A stretch of DNA of 64,000 bases, from contig CM043959.1 of assembly GCA_014529385.2 (NCBI GenBank), forward strand, positions 63,067,753 through 63,131,752, read 5' to 3'. Source of the stretch: Adiantum capillus-veneris (taxonomy: Eukaryota; Streptophyta; Polypodiopsida; Polypodiales; Pteridaceae). The position numbers and the translations under genes were made by a program. Under the pieces are notes generated by a model that saw only the letters and a program-made list of their open reading frames with translations, made no database searches and was not told the DNA's origin. Of the stretch, positions 12,226-22,772 are shown piece after piece; the first letter of the stretch is position 1; each line of letters opens with the position of its first letter.

Positions 12226-12736
12226 CCTTGGTAGAGTGGAAACCGTTTTAAGAGAGGAAAAAATCAATATTTGACTTTTTTTTTTGGCAATCAATGAGAG
12301 TATGCTAGTCTATGCTACAACTCCACCATGTGGTCTTGGATTTTCTTGCATTTTTTGCAAGCCCTCTAACAGATCATCTTTACCTGCATGTTGCGCATTT
12401 GGGTGTCTTTGGCTCTTGGCTGGCATGTTTTAGAAAGGACATTGATAAGTCCAACACAGCCTCAGCCTCTTCAATACTATAGCCCACATCTAAGAAATCT
12501 TGGGTAGTCTTTTTGTCCTGCTTTCTCTATGAGTGGTCTATATGTGACGTCCATCTTTGTAATTTCCATGTGAACTTGGTTGGCCTACTCTAACTAAAGG
12601 CTTACATTAGTGGGTGGGGACTCCATGTGAACTAGGCATAGGGATTAGTATTTTTGGTTCTTCTTGTTGCTACACTTGCCTTGCATGCTCCTCCTACTAG
12701 TAGATATTGTCCATCATTTCTATAACATTAGCTTGA
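12226..12736. other. No identifiable gene
   Basis: Nothing recognisable. It may be the decayed downstream end of the minus-strand coding-like region that follows. Confidence 0.3.
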
Positions 12737-14123
12737 TCAAAGGTTTCTTCTTACATATTGGTTGCACCAATTTGTTGGTGGTCCAATCTTCTTTTTGTCC
12801 TTAATGCTGGAGGAGGCACTTTCTTTAGACTGATCCCGAGTCTTCATTCTTCTAGGCTCGTCCCATTCTATTCGTTCTTTTGCTAGTCTCTTTAATGTAT
12901 GTCCCATTTGTTCTTTGCTCTTGGCCCTCATAATGTCTCCCAAACTCTGGACCTACTCAGCTTTTCTAATCTTTTATGTATGTTTTGTTTCCTTTCTTCT
13001 TCGGCCTTTTGATTTCTCTCTTGTTCATCTTTAGCTCTTTTCTCTCTTTGCTCCACTCTCTTGGCATATACTGCTACTAGATTTCTTTCTTGAGTAGTGG
13101 AAACTAACTGCTGGAGCTCTATCTTTTCTTGGTCAGTCTTTGATCCAACTGACTCATAGCTGGTGGCACCTTCATCCTTAATGTACTCCAAATGTGTTTT
13201 TTTCTTGGCTCTTGTGGTCCTTGCAAATGTGGAAGGTGCTACCACCTTCTTTGCCTTGGTTTGTCATACTCTTTCTGTCCATTCATTTGAATTTGAGGCA
13301 TTCTCCAGTGAATTCCGTTCTCCATATAGACATACCACAATCTTTGTAAAAAAATTGGCTCCCCCGAAGTGTGGGATACTAGAGTGTTTGGCCCAATGCT
13401 TTTTTTTGGCCGCCTACAAGCCGGTCAAAGCCCCATTTCGCTAGATCAATAGGTACATGCCTGTGTTGCAGTTCTATCTTGTGTAGGCTTGATGCCAAAT
13501 TCCTCTATGGCCTGTGTATCTGGTTTGCCTGTCAAAACGTAGGTGCTCATGCAGAACCCTCATCAAGTGACTTGTCCTTCTTTCTTTGATACTACTAAAT
13601 GTAGGAAACTTCATGGTACTAAAGTCCACATCATCATAGCCTTGTGGTTTTATCGGAGTAGCTTGGTGATTTTTGCTACGGCATTTGGGGTGATTTCGTT
13701 AGCTTCTCTCTGTTTGCGTCTATGAGAGTTGTTGTCATCTTTTCTTCATCCAAATTTTGCAAATTGGTGACCAGTTCATGAGCCCATCTGTAACCATCTC
13801 AAACTATCACCTCGGATAGTAAATCCTTTACTCCTAGCCTTGAGATGGCTCTGTCGGCATTTTGCAATGCATAAAGCAATGGTATTGAACTCTTGGTCCA
13901 TTGTGGTGCCTCCCATCTCTTTCCTTGCTTGTCTTTCCATATAGAATTGAAAACTCTTAGGCCATACTGCACATGGATGACCATTGACAAAACACGCCCC
14001 GGACCCTATATTATGGTCCATGTCAACGTGATAGCACTTCTCTTCTTCAAGATTATAAATGCTTTTGTGTCTCATTTTTTTTGGAGTATCTAATCTTGTG
14101 GAAAAAAAATGACAAAAATCCAA
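12737..14123 (-). pseudogene. Decayed coding-like region, unknown protein (Gag-like or gene fragment)
   Basis: Minus-strand frames at 13776-14123, 12928-13245 and 12737-12943 follow one another and share a coding-like, charged composition. The first holds VDMDHNIGSG and QARKEMGGTTMD. The second and third form a long Glu/Arg/Lys/Gln-rich, probably coiled-coil stretch (residues about 35-100 of the second). Several stops and frame breaks lie between them. I do not recognise the family. A retroelement ORF or a host gene fragment are both possible. Confidence 0.3.
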
Positions 14124-16111
14124 ATTCTAGCTGGATAATCATCAAGGTTTAGTTATTTGTGCAGTTAGTACCCTCAAAGTGAGTTTGGTCAATATGTTGA
14201 GCTCAGAGTGTCCAATTTTGGCATATGAGGTGTCATTGGGCTCCCCTTGAGATACACATCCTCATGGTCTACTCAAACTCCTAAATTTGTCAAATGGTAG
14301 CAACCACGATCGGTGTCATATGCTCCAAATTTGAGAATGTTTTCACATATTTTGTATATTTATCTCTCCCTCACCCAATCCATGTTGTGTATGATCAATT
14401 TGGACACCTAAAACCTCAAATTAGGCCCAAAAAGTGTCTAGACCTTTTCTTACCTAGTCTTTCTAGAGTCAAGTTGAAATTTTTGACTTTTGACCTGCCT
14501 TTTGACTTCATTTTTTTCTAGACTCTTCAAGTGGTTCTCTGGTTTGGCAACATGCTATAGCTGTCAATTTTCTTGGCTCAAGTGCAATTTTTAGGCCATG
14601 TAGCAATAGCCATGATACCTATCAATTGAGCCCATTTTTTAGCATGAGTGGTACCATTTGATTCCTCTTGATGTGTAGAGTCTACTACCACCTTGAATGG
14701 TCAATTTGGATCTTTGATTTGGTCACCACTTAGCTTTTTTCCTAATTTCGATAGCCCTGTTTGTTAAGCAATCCCTTTTGCAATTGGGTACACACCTTCC
14801 CTGTAGCTTCCTACGGTCATTTATATGCTTCTCGAGGGTTCGGTTCTAAACTCTGTTTCCTATGCTAGTCAATTTTTATTTTTATTTTTTAAATGCATTG
14901 GAAATGCAGATTCTATGATAAGTTGAACTTTTCCATATTCCTAATGGTTAGGTGGAGCTTATGGTCCAAAACTTTGAGGCTCTTGCACAAGGTTTGCCTA
15001 GGTTTGCAAATTTTTTGGTTGTTGGACTTTGAAATCTGTAAATATTTTAGTGGGAATTCTCTGTCGGTTCAATTTCAGTAAATGAGGTGTCTATGGACCC
15101 CTCTTTATCCGTAGATCCCGTTGATAACAAAATTTACCTAGTATGAGCCTTGTAGTAGCTACCGCGGTCTCAGTGTCAGCCAGCTGAAACAATTTTGCAC
15201 AAAATTTACATGGTTGGGTTCCCCATGCAAGGGAGATCATGTTGGGACCATGCACCTATAGTTTGGAAACTTTCTTTTTGTGTGAGGGAAATATTTGGGT
15301 TCTAGGGCACTTTGGCTATTCCTGTTGAGTTTTCGGTATCCATTTGAGGTGAACATAGCCTCTTTAGGATCCTCTATAGGTGCACTACCTGGTGGTATGC
15401 TCTTTTCATGATTGGATGCTAGGTGAGAGCTAGGACCGTAGCTTTCACTAGCACTTGTTGCTGACCTAAGTCATTTTTTTTCCATCCCCATGCCTTGGGG
15501 GTTATTTTGATGCCCTACATCTATCATTTGGACTTTTCTACCTTGTGGAGTGCTTAGTTTTCTATGCAAGGTGCCTATACCCTATTTTTATGTTTTTGGT
15601 GAGTGGATAAGTGTTTAGCATGCATACACATGTTATATAAGCATCATATAACTCACCCCTAGCTCCACTCTCCATGGGGATGCTTGATCTATGTGTCTGG
15701 ACTCTTTGAAGGTCGTACATGTCACTCTCATAAGGTCGCTATGTGGAAATTACTAGAAAATCATCCTAAGTTAGTATATGTGCCTAGTGTTTTTGGAAAC
15801 CTGTTTTTATTTTTGAACCCATCATTCCCTCTGTTTACCTCATATTTTCAATGGATCTTCAATTTTTGCATTTGTACTTCGTATGTCCCATGTATGGAAG
15901 GTTTACCTTTTGGACTATCGCCATATTTAGGTCAAAATTTGATGTCTTCCACTTTCTTCCAGATACTTACTATGCTCAGGAATCCAAATAAGCTCCTCTC
16001 TTTTTTGAGCGTGTACTAACTTCTTTGGTACCCATAGTTTTGTGATAGATGCATGGGTGTTTTGTATGGGCATGTGAGATGATACCAAAGTTTTTGTTGA
16101 CTTATGGCTTT
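14124..16111. other. No identifiable gene
   Basis: Several short frames (for example plus 14294-14521, plus 15684-16019) lack recognisable domains and read as low-complexity hydrophobic translations of T-rich DNA. No repeat boundary or RNA gene could be defended. Confidence 0.35.
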
Positions 16112-17572
16112 TTAACACTAGAATGGTAAACTAACAGGACATAAAAGTTTCCTTTCAGGGTTTTGGAAAAAAATTCCAAAACCATAGTAGATCCACTCAT
16201 TTTGAAAAATCCTTTCATGAGCTTATAGTTCAAGAACTACTACATATGAAAAAAATGAGAAACTTGTAAGTTTTCTCATCCCTTGGTCACTACAAGCCTC
16301 CAAAGTTGATGGACCAGTGCATTCTGCCCAAAATAGCAATTTCTTACGGTTGATTGCATATAAATAAGAGTGGGGCTTTTGTAGGACATGAGATAAAATG
16401 CCCCGTTAACTTCAATGGGTTGGTGATTAAAAAAAATGGTTTCTTTTACCTCACTATTTTCTTTTTGGGCAAAAAAATAGGTACAAAAAAGTTGCATTTT
16501 TGCCATTCTGGGGACCTATCATCAAAGTTTCTATAGTCATGCTCAATACAGATACTATATACATGTTTTCTTAGTTCCCTTTGGGCCTTTGGATTCAAAA
16601 GCAGCCATGGAGCATGTCAAAAGGATAATGGATCTCTTACTAAGTGCAACCTTGGGGGCAATGATAAAGTGCTAAATACCGCAAACATGAAAAAAATGAA
16701 TTTAGCATTATGACCTCTAGAAACCCATAGAAACTACTCAATATCTAGCCAAGTTTGTAGTCCATGATTAGATATGGTTACTACCTACAAAATACACACA
16801 ATTGGCCTAAGAAACTAGCAATATTGAGAAAGTTATACTTGCTACTCTAAAATGTAACGTATTCTTCAGCAATCAAAAAACTCAACCATCATCATATACT
16901 ATGCTATATAGCATATTAGGTCCCCCGAAACTCAAGGAAGATTAGCTTTATGTTATACATTACACTTACACAATCAAAATTGAATTTAAATATCAAGAAA
17001 GCCACCAAAAAAATCATAAAAGTGCTAATTTTGGCCAAAAAACAGGATTATGCAATTCTTGTAAGTTGTTCATAACTATGTTGAGAACTATGAAGGCCGA
17101 ACCTCTAGCCATATAAACCTCACAAACATGAAGTTTAGAGTGGTATAGTTGCCAAAAATTGAAAAAAAGCCAAAAACAGGACCCGTTTTTCCACACAGTT
17201 TAGGTTCAAAAATGTTGTGCAAGCATCAAAACATGTTGAGAACTATGAAGGCCGAACCTCTAGCCATATAAACCTCACAAACATGAAGTTTAGAGTGGTA
17301 TAGTTGCCAAAAATTGAAAAAAAGCCAAAAACAGGACCCGTTTTTCCACACAGTTTAGGTTCAAAAATGTTGTGCAAGAGTAAGGTTAATGCTGAGATCG
17401 ATACTCCAAAAAAAATGCTAAGTGTTTTTCAGCTCATAAGGAAACTTTGTGGATATATAGCACCTAGAAATTCATTTTCATACTCTTCAAATAATTCAAG
17501 CAAAATGGTCACTTAACAGGACACGAAAGTGTCCAAGGACATAAAAGTGTCCTGTTACCATTCTAGTGTTAA
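16112..17572. mobile_element. TTAA-flanked non-autonomous DNA element, piggyBac-like termini
   Basis: TTAA at 16112-16115 and 17569-17572 flank a 1453-bp element. Its ends are inverted: both read inward as CACTAGAATGGTAA (14 bp perfect), followed by CAGGACA after a 5-nt gap on the left. Just inside are palindromic motifs of the GGACAC...GTGTCC type (17517-17553, and a related one at 16136-16152). A perfect 10-bp-arm hairpin lies at about 16160-16185. The TTAA target and the CxCTAGAA-type end match what is known of piggyBac elements. There is no transposase frame, so it is non-autonomous. A CACTA reading is less likely because the flanking triplets do not match. Confidence 0.5.
17078..17380. 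repeat. 155-bp direct tandem duplication
   Basis: A unit starting ATGTTGAGAACTATGAAGG at 17078 is repeated at 17233. The second copy is essentially identical for about 147 bp, to GTTGTGCAAG. It lies inside the TTAA-flanked element, and the near identity implies a recent duplication. Confidence 0.9.
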
Positions 17573-17895
17573 TGATTCCTTTCCACATATATTATCTTTC
17601 CTGACCCAAACATGCTTTGTTTTGTGTTGTTGCTTTGGTATCCATCTCTCACTTTTGTTTGTTATTTGTCATGTCAGTTTTTTTTCACTGATGGTGTGGA
17701 TTGGGATGATGCCATCTATACTGAATGTGTTGGATTTTGTGTAGACTCTTTAGAAATCCATTGCATGGTTCCTGCAGGCAAGGATTTTTTCCCCTTGCTA
17801 GTAGTTTTTTCCATTGCTGGCCCTATTTTTGTGACTTTGGTCAATGGAACCGTTTGCCTCTTGATTTCATTCTAAATTTGTACCGTATTGGACTT
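17573..17895. other. No identifiable gene; probable 3-prime end of the minus-strand gypsy element
   Basis: Short overlapping plus-strand frames are T-rich and show no domain. By position this is downstream of the last gypsy coding block on the minus strand. No polypurine tract or LTR could be identified. Confidence 0.3.
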
Positions 17896-18315
17896 CTAAT
17901 ATATTTGAACTTCGTACATCATTTTCCATGGTTTTCCTAGCAAAAATTTGTGTTGGATTTGATGGTCTTCTACCACATAAAATCTGTGTGGATAGACATA
18001 CTGATTAGTTTGAACATATAAGGTTACCATCCCTAATGTTTTAATTTGGTTGTCGATATAGCTTTGCATCTTGTGTGATATCATTTGAAGCTCTACGTCT
18101 TGACCAAGTTGTTTATACAAGCTGAGGGAAATAACATTTCCTTGGGCTCTTGTGTCAAGTAGAGTGGTACTTTTGACTTGATTGTTGCCAATCTTGACTC
18201 TAATCATTGGATCCACTCTATCTTCTTTAATTTTTCTTATGGAAATAGCATTGATCCCCAAAGGTCTCCGATGTTGTTGTTGTTGTTGTTGTCGTAGAAT
18301 CCTTCGTTTAGCCAT
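17896..18315 (-). pseudogene. Retropepsin-like aspartic protease domain downstream of integrase
   Basis: A 139-codon frame holds STTLLDTRAQGNVISLSLY (residues about 49-67) and, near the end, HKFLLGKPW. These match the active-site and flap/C-terminal patterns of retroviral-type aspartic proteases, in which the catalytic triplet is normally DTG or DSG. Here it is DTR, so the glycine is lost. A poly-Gln run (about residues 9-14) is encoded by a CAA-type repeat at 18272-18293. The frame follows the integrase C-terminus in the same direction with a broken linker, whereas protease normally lies between Gag and RT. The RT-side region of this element shows no protease. Confidence 0.6.
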
Positions 18316-18420
18316 GTGTTCCCTAGCTTCTACCTGTGCTTTTTCAACAATTTGTTGCTTTTCTTTTGCTCATTGTTTTTCAATGTCAATCCATTGTAGC
18401 ATGTCGCATGTCTTGGGTTA

Positions 18421-19450
18421 GTGGTAGATGATACTTCTTGAGTCTTCATCCACTAATTTAGTTAGGCATTTCCTCTCCGTCTAATGGAACAAGTTTGACA
18501 GCCCCACTCGATGAAAATTTTTTTATCACAAAGGGTCCCATGTCTCGCTTTTTGAGTTTTTTAGGATGTTCTTTTAGGGTATACACCAAGACATAATCCC
18601 ATGTTTTAAATTATTTTGACCACACATGCTTCTTGAAGAACTCTTTTTTACCTCTATCTGAGCATAGATAGATGCTACAACTTGAAGGCGTAGCTCATCC
18701 AGCTTTTCCAAATCATCTAATCTTAATGAAAATTCATGATCTATCCACTCTAGGGATTTATCTACTCTCATGGCTGAGATTAAGAATTCAATGGGTAGAA
18801 TGGCATTAACACCAAACGACATGTTTTAGGATGTTGTTCCAATGGATGTCTTGTAGGACACTCTATATGCTCATAAAGAAAAATGTACTACTGATCCCAA
18901 TTTGTTTGCAATTTGTGCAAAAATTTTGTCAATATTGAGCAAAGTGTTTGATTAGTAGCTTTTGCCTGCCCATTGTCTTGTGGGTGATATGGGATAAAAT
19001 TCTTATCAATAATCATGAATTTGCCAAGAAGGTTTTCAATAACCTCGTTGATGGAGTGTGTGCCTCTATCACTGACAATTTCTATTGGTAATTCGTATCT
19101 TACATTGAAATTTTCATATAGAAATTGTGCAGTGATTTTGGCATTTTCCTTTTGTGTGGCTTTTGCTTCAACCCCTTTTGTGAGATAGTCCGTGGCAACG
19201 ATGGTATATTGGGCATGGAATTTGTAAGCGGTTGGTGAGATTTGTTCCACAAAATCTAGACCTCGCTTAGAAAATTCCCTTGCTCCCATCATTGGACATA
19301 ATGACATCTCATCTCTTTTTATAGGTACCTTGGTACACTGGCAATCTTTGCATCATTTAACATATTCATCTGCATCCATGTGAAATGCAGGCTACCAAAT
19401 CCCCGCAGTTAAGACAATTTTAGTTGTCTTATCTCCCAAGAAATAGCCTC
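18421..19450 (-). pseudogene. Gypsy integrase: zinc module, catalytic core and C-terminus (dead)
   Basis: Minus-strand pieces give a zinc-module remnant (YVK.CKDCQ, about 19330-19450) and the rve core at 18888-19307. The core has D18 in GLDFVEQIS and D80 in SDRGTHS. The position 36 residues on, where the catalytic Glu should stand (NGQA-E), is Lys116. The C-terminal part at 18574-18822 carries NAILPIEFLI and LDDLEKLDEL. It continues into a GPFVIK...SGAVKL...WISG block near 18430-18570, typical of gypsy integrase tails. Integrase inserts the DNA copy into the genome; this copy has lost a catalytic residue and has stops. Confidence 0.8.
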
Positions 19451-20297
19451 TACTAATTCCTCTGAGTGCTTGCTCTAAGATAGGCAAATATTCAATTTTT
19501 TTAGCACTTATTTTGATTTAATTATCCTTCCCTCTCTTGTAGAGTTGATTTTCAATAAACATGAAGTCTCAATTAGCTTCGCACTCAATGGCTCTTTGTC
19601 TGATTGTTGTTACCTTTTCTTGTTGTCAGGTAATCAACCATATATTGACTCCATTGTGGTCCAACTGCTATCTAAAACAATGTGGCATAATATCGGGGGG
19701 TTCACTTAATAATTATGTGACTATCAGGTGAGTGCAATAGAAGAAATAATTAAATTTGATTTTTTCTCACATTTTTACATACAAAAGGGTCCAATAAAAT
19801 GAAATTGGAAAACATTTTTACAGATTGAATAGAAAAAGGATGCATTTTATTTCTCAAAAATTCACAGATAAGGAGTTTTAAAAACAGTTCTTGAATGCAC
19901 GTGATATACACAATTTATAGATAGTGACCACCCCAAGGGCATAGTCCATAGGTGGATTGTTCCTGCATGTAGCACAATTTAGAACATAAATATGTACATC
20001 CGCATGCATGTCACGCCAGTACACTCCTAGTTTCTTTAGGCGATGGTGTGTTTTCTTTTGATAACAATGGAAGGATATGTTGTATATATTGGATTCCATG
20101 AGATAGCACTCATACTCTTCGAGAATAATTCATAGTTGCATTATTCCTTCAAAGCCTAGGTGGTACAAGCGTCCACCTACAAGCTCAAATTTTATTTCTT
20201 ACCTGATTGTTTGTTGCTTATGGGTTTGTTCAGTCTAATCAAATTTGCCACTGTAAGTCATAAGATTGATTATCTCTTGAGACCACTTTGGAACCAT
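19451..20297 (-). pseudogene. Additional integrase-type zinc (HHCC) module and linker
   Basis: From 20297 leftward the minus strand reads VPKWSQEIINLMTYSGKFD with frame breaks, then GGRLYHLGFEGIM. A 73-codon frame (19878-20099) holds HHRLKKLGVYWRDMHADV and CATC, the pattern of an H2C2 integrase zinc finger. A second, similar block begins near 19680 (PQWSQYMVDYLTT) and leads into the zinc remnant next to the core. The element therefore seems to carry two such modules in tandem. About 170 bp near 19700-19870 is unrecognised. Confidence 0.6.
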
Positions 20298-22725
20298 TGA
20301 GGCGGTCCGGGGCGGGCAACAAGAAGAGCAACCTCTAGACACCCTTCAAAGCTCCCGTGCTGCTCAAGGGGGCTGGGGCACAACACAACACAAACCAAAA
20401 CAACAAACCCACAACCAAATCCCAACTACACAAGGGGCACCGCCTAGTTTAAGAGCGAACTAGGACGCAAAAGAGGAGAATCGTTAGAGCAACCCACAAA
20501 CAAGCAAGGAATTTACACTAACCATAACACCAATGGAACACTCTCACAAACTAAAACATGAGAGAGAGAGAGAGAGAGAGAGACAGAGCGAGATGGTGTA
20601 CAACTTAGCTTCAACTTTATATTTTGCACAAAAAGGAACTTAGAGCTTGCGGAATCAAGTGACAAGATTTGGTTATAGCATCACTAGCACATTGTCTTAG
20701 GGTTATGGGAGCCCTCTCACCATCCACCCTCTTACAATGGTAGCCAAAAAATAGCCAATGAATCACAAGCAACAAAACAACAACCTTCAATGAAACAAGT
20801 CACCTTATGAAGCTAAATGAGTTTGCCAAGCCAAATTGGAGGAGAAGCGTGAGCCTTTGGACATGAATTGCACCCAAAACTACCAATGCATTGATGTTGG
20901 GGTAGATACAACAATGGTAGGAAGAATATCTTCTACTCGCACTCACTCAAACTAGCTCAAGCTTTTCTATGCACCAAGGTGATGGTGTATAGAAAGCTTA
21001 CTCTCTCTTTACAACCAAGATAGAACTGGCGTGTGGTACGCTCAATCTAGTGTGAAATGGTATAGTGATGTCTTTACAAGGAGGAATCGGTTCTATTTAT
21101 AGGTTTTAGAAGCTTTGATTAGGATTAAGCCTTGTGCGGTTGTCTACTCCATATGTTGATAGTGTGGGTGCATTTTTACAAGAGAAGTTAGTTGTTAGTG
21201 GTAATAATCACTAGAATTGTTAGTGATACATTTACAATGGGTAGGATAAGTTGATTTGATGAAGGAAGAGGGGTGAATTAAAAGAGAATCATTGAGATGG
21301 TGAAGCTTTGAAGAAGCTTGAACTCACCCTTGTGTAGATTGTGGAAAAAATGACCGCTGGTCTTCTTCTTCTTCTTCGCTTCTTTATGCCGCCGCCACGG
21401 TTAACCACCATGATGAAAAGAGGATTTGTTGATTGAAAATCCTCAATTTCAGAAGTTATCATGGTTAAGATGCTGAATTTTAGATATTTTTAGGAGAGGT
21501 AAATGAAATTGTAACATAGAAGCAATAGAGAGAGACATGGAGAGGGTGTATGTATGTAGAGGTTCATAAAAGAACTATAGGGATGAGAGAGAAGGGTAAT
21601 GGTGAAGAGGGTGGGAGAAGCCATGGAAATTGCAGGTTTGAGTGAGGGAAGGAGAGGGAGGGATGTGTAAGAGTGAGTAGGTGTGTGGAAGGGTGAGAGA
21701 AGACTAAGGGCTACTTGTGAGAAAAGTGGGCAGACTGGGGTCCACTCAAAAAATCATAGCTCACCATTGGTAGCTCCAAAAATCATGAAAAAATTTGACG
21801 TGATTATTTAGAGCGTGGGCTACATTTTCTCTTTTGACTACCGCTCCAAATTCGGAGTGGAGATAGGTGCCAAAATTCTCGCCAAAAAGCCTGTTTTTTA
21901 TGCCTGCAAAAGTCTTTTAGTGGCCCCCTCCTTTGTTGAATTTGTACAATGCATCCAAGAGTGAGCCCCTCCTTTGTCATATTATAATACAAAGCATCCA
22001 AGTTTCCCTTGACCCATGCATGGAGGAGGATTATTGGTGAATAAAGAAATATATACATGGTGGGACTAGTGTATGGACTATTCATGGACTTTAGCTCAAT
22101 GAGCACATGGTGTTAGGATAATGAGTAAAAATAATAATAAAAATATGGAGGAGTTATGGATATGGAAAGATATTGGAATCATATGATATGGTCCCTCCTT
22201 GAATTATTTTGGGTGAAAGAAAAAAGGTATGCAAGTAAATAATATAATAAACGTGACGAATGAGTAGAAATCAATTTTTTGTTTTCACGAGGGTGAGGGT
22301 GAAAATGTGGGAGTGATTTGTATAAAGGAAAAATATAAGGTTAGAGTACGTACATATTGGCAAAAAATATACTTATGGTGTAAGAGGATGAAAGAAGGTG
22401 TACATAGGTTTAATAAAACACACACCTAAGTAGAAATATTTAAATAAATATACCAAAATAATTATAAAAAATCCCTATATTTAGGCCATATATACAATGA
22501 AATATTTACACACAAAGAGGTCATAATATACTTTTTTTATTTTTTTGGCTCAACTAGCCCAGTGACTAGCTAGCTGAGGGTTTTTAAGAAGATATGGGAA
22601 AAGCCCCCTAACTCACACACGCCTATCTACAGTGAAATGGTAGGGATAGCCATAGCGTTTGGGTGAATTTGGTAGGGTGGAGTAACTTACTATAGAAATT
22701 ATGGAGAGTCGAAAAACGGCTATCA
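20298..22725 (-). repeat. Ladder LTR 1 (3-prime-most)
   Basis: 2428 bp, TGAGGCGG to GGCTATCA on the plus strand. It contains (GA)12 near 20560 and a TATAAATAG box on the minus strand. The only LTR with the variant ATTGAAAATCCTCAATTTCAG near 21432. Confidence 0.95.
21093..21101 (-). promoter_or_regulatory. Putative TATA box of the ladder LTRs
   Basis: TATAAATAG on the minus strand, about 1.6 kb into the LTR. The same box is present in the other LTRs at 26051-26059, 31018-31026 and 35982-35990. It would place U3 at about 1.6 kb and R-U5 at about 0.8 kb. Inferred from sequence only. Confidence 0.5.
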
Positions 22726-22737
22726 TTAGCCCCCCGG
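22726..22737 (-). other. Weak polypurine tract of the ladder element
   Basis: CCGGGGGGCTAA on the minus strand directly before the LTR start TGATAGCC. Repeated at the same place before LTRs 2 and 3. Confidence 0.45.
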
Positions 22738-22772
22738 TTAGATAATGGTACATTCATGTACCATTTATCCGA

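Noticed and set aside
15684-16019. 111-codon plus-strand ORF as a membrane protein gene
   Set aside because: The hydrophobic composition is what T-rich DNA gives by chance; no motif or supporting context.
16116-17568. CACTA (En/Spm) element because the ends read CACTA
   Set aside because: The 3-bp flanks are TAA and TTA, not a direct duplication, whereas TTAA on both sides fits exactly.
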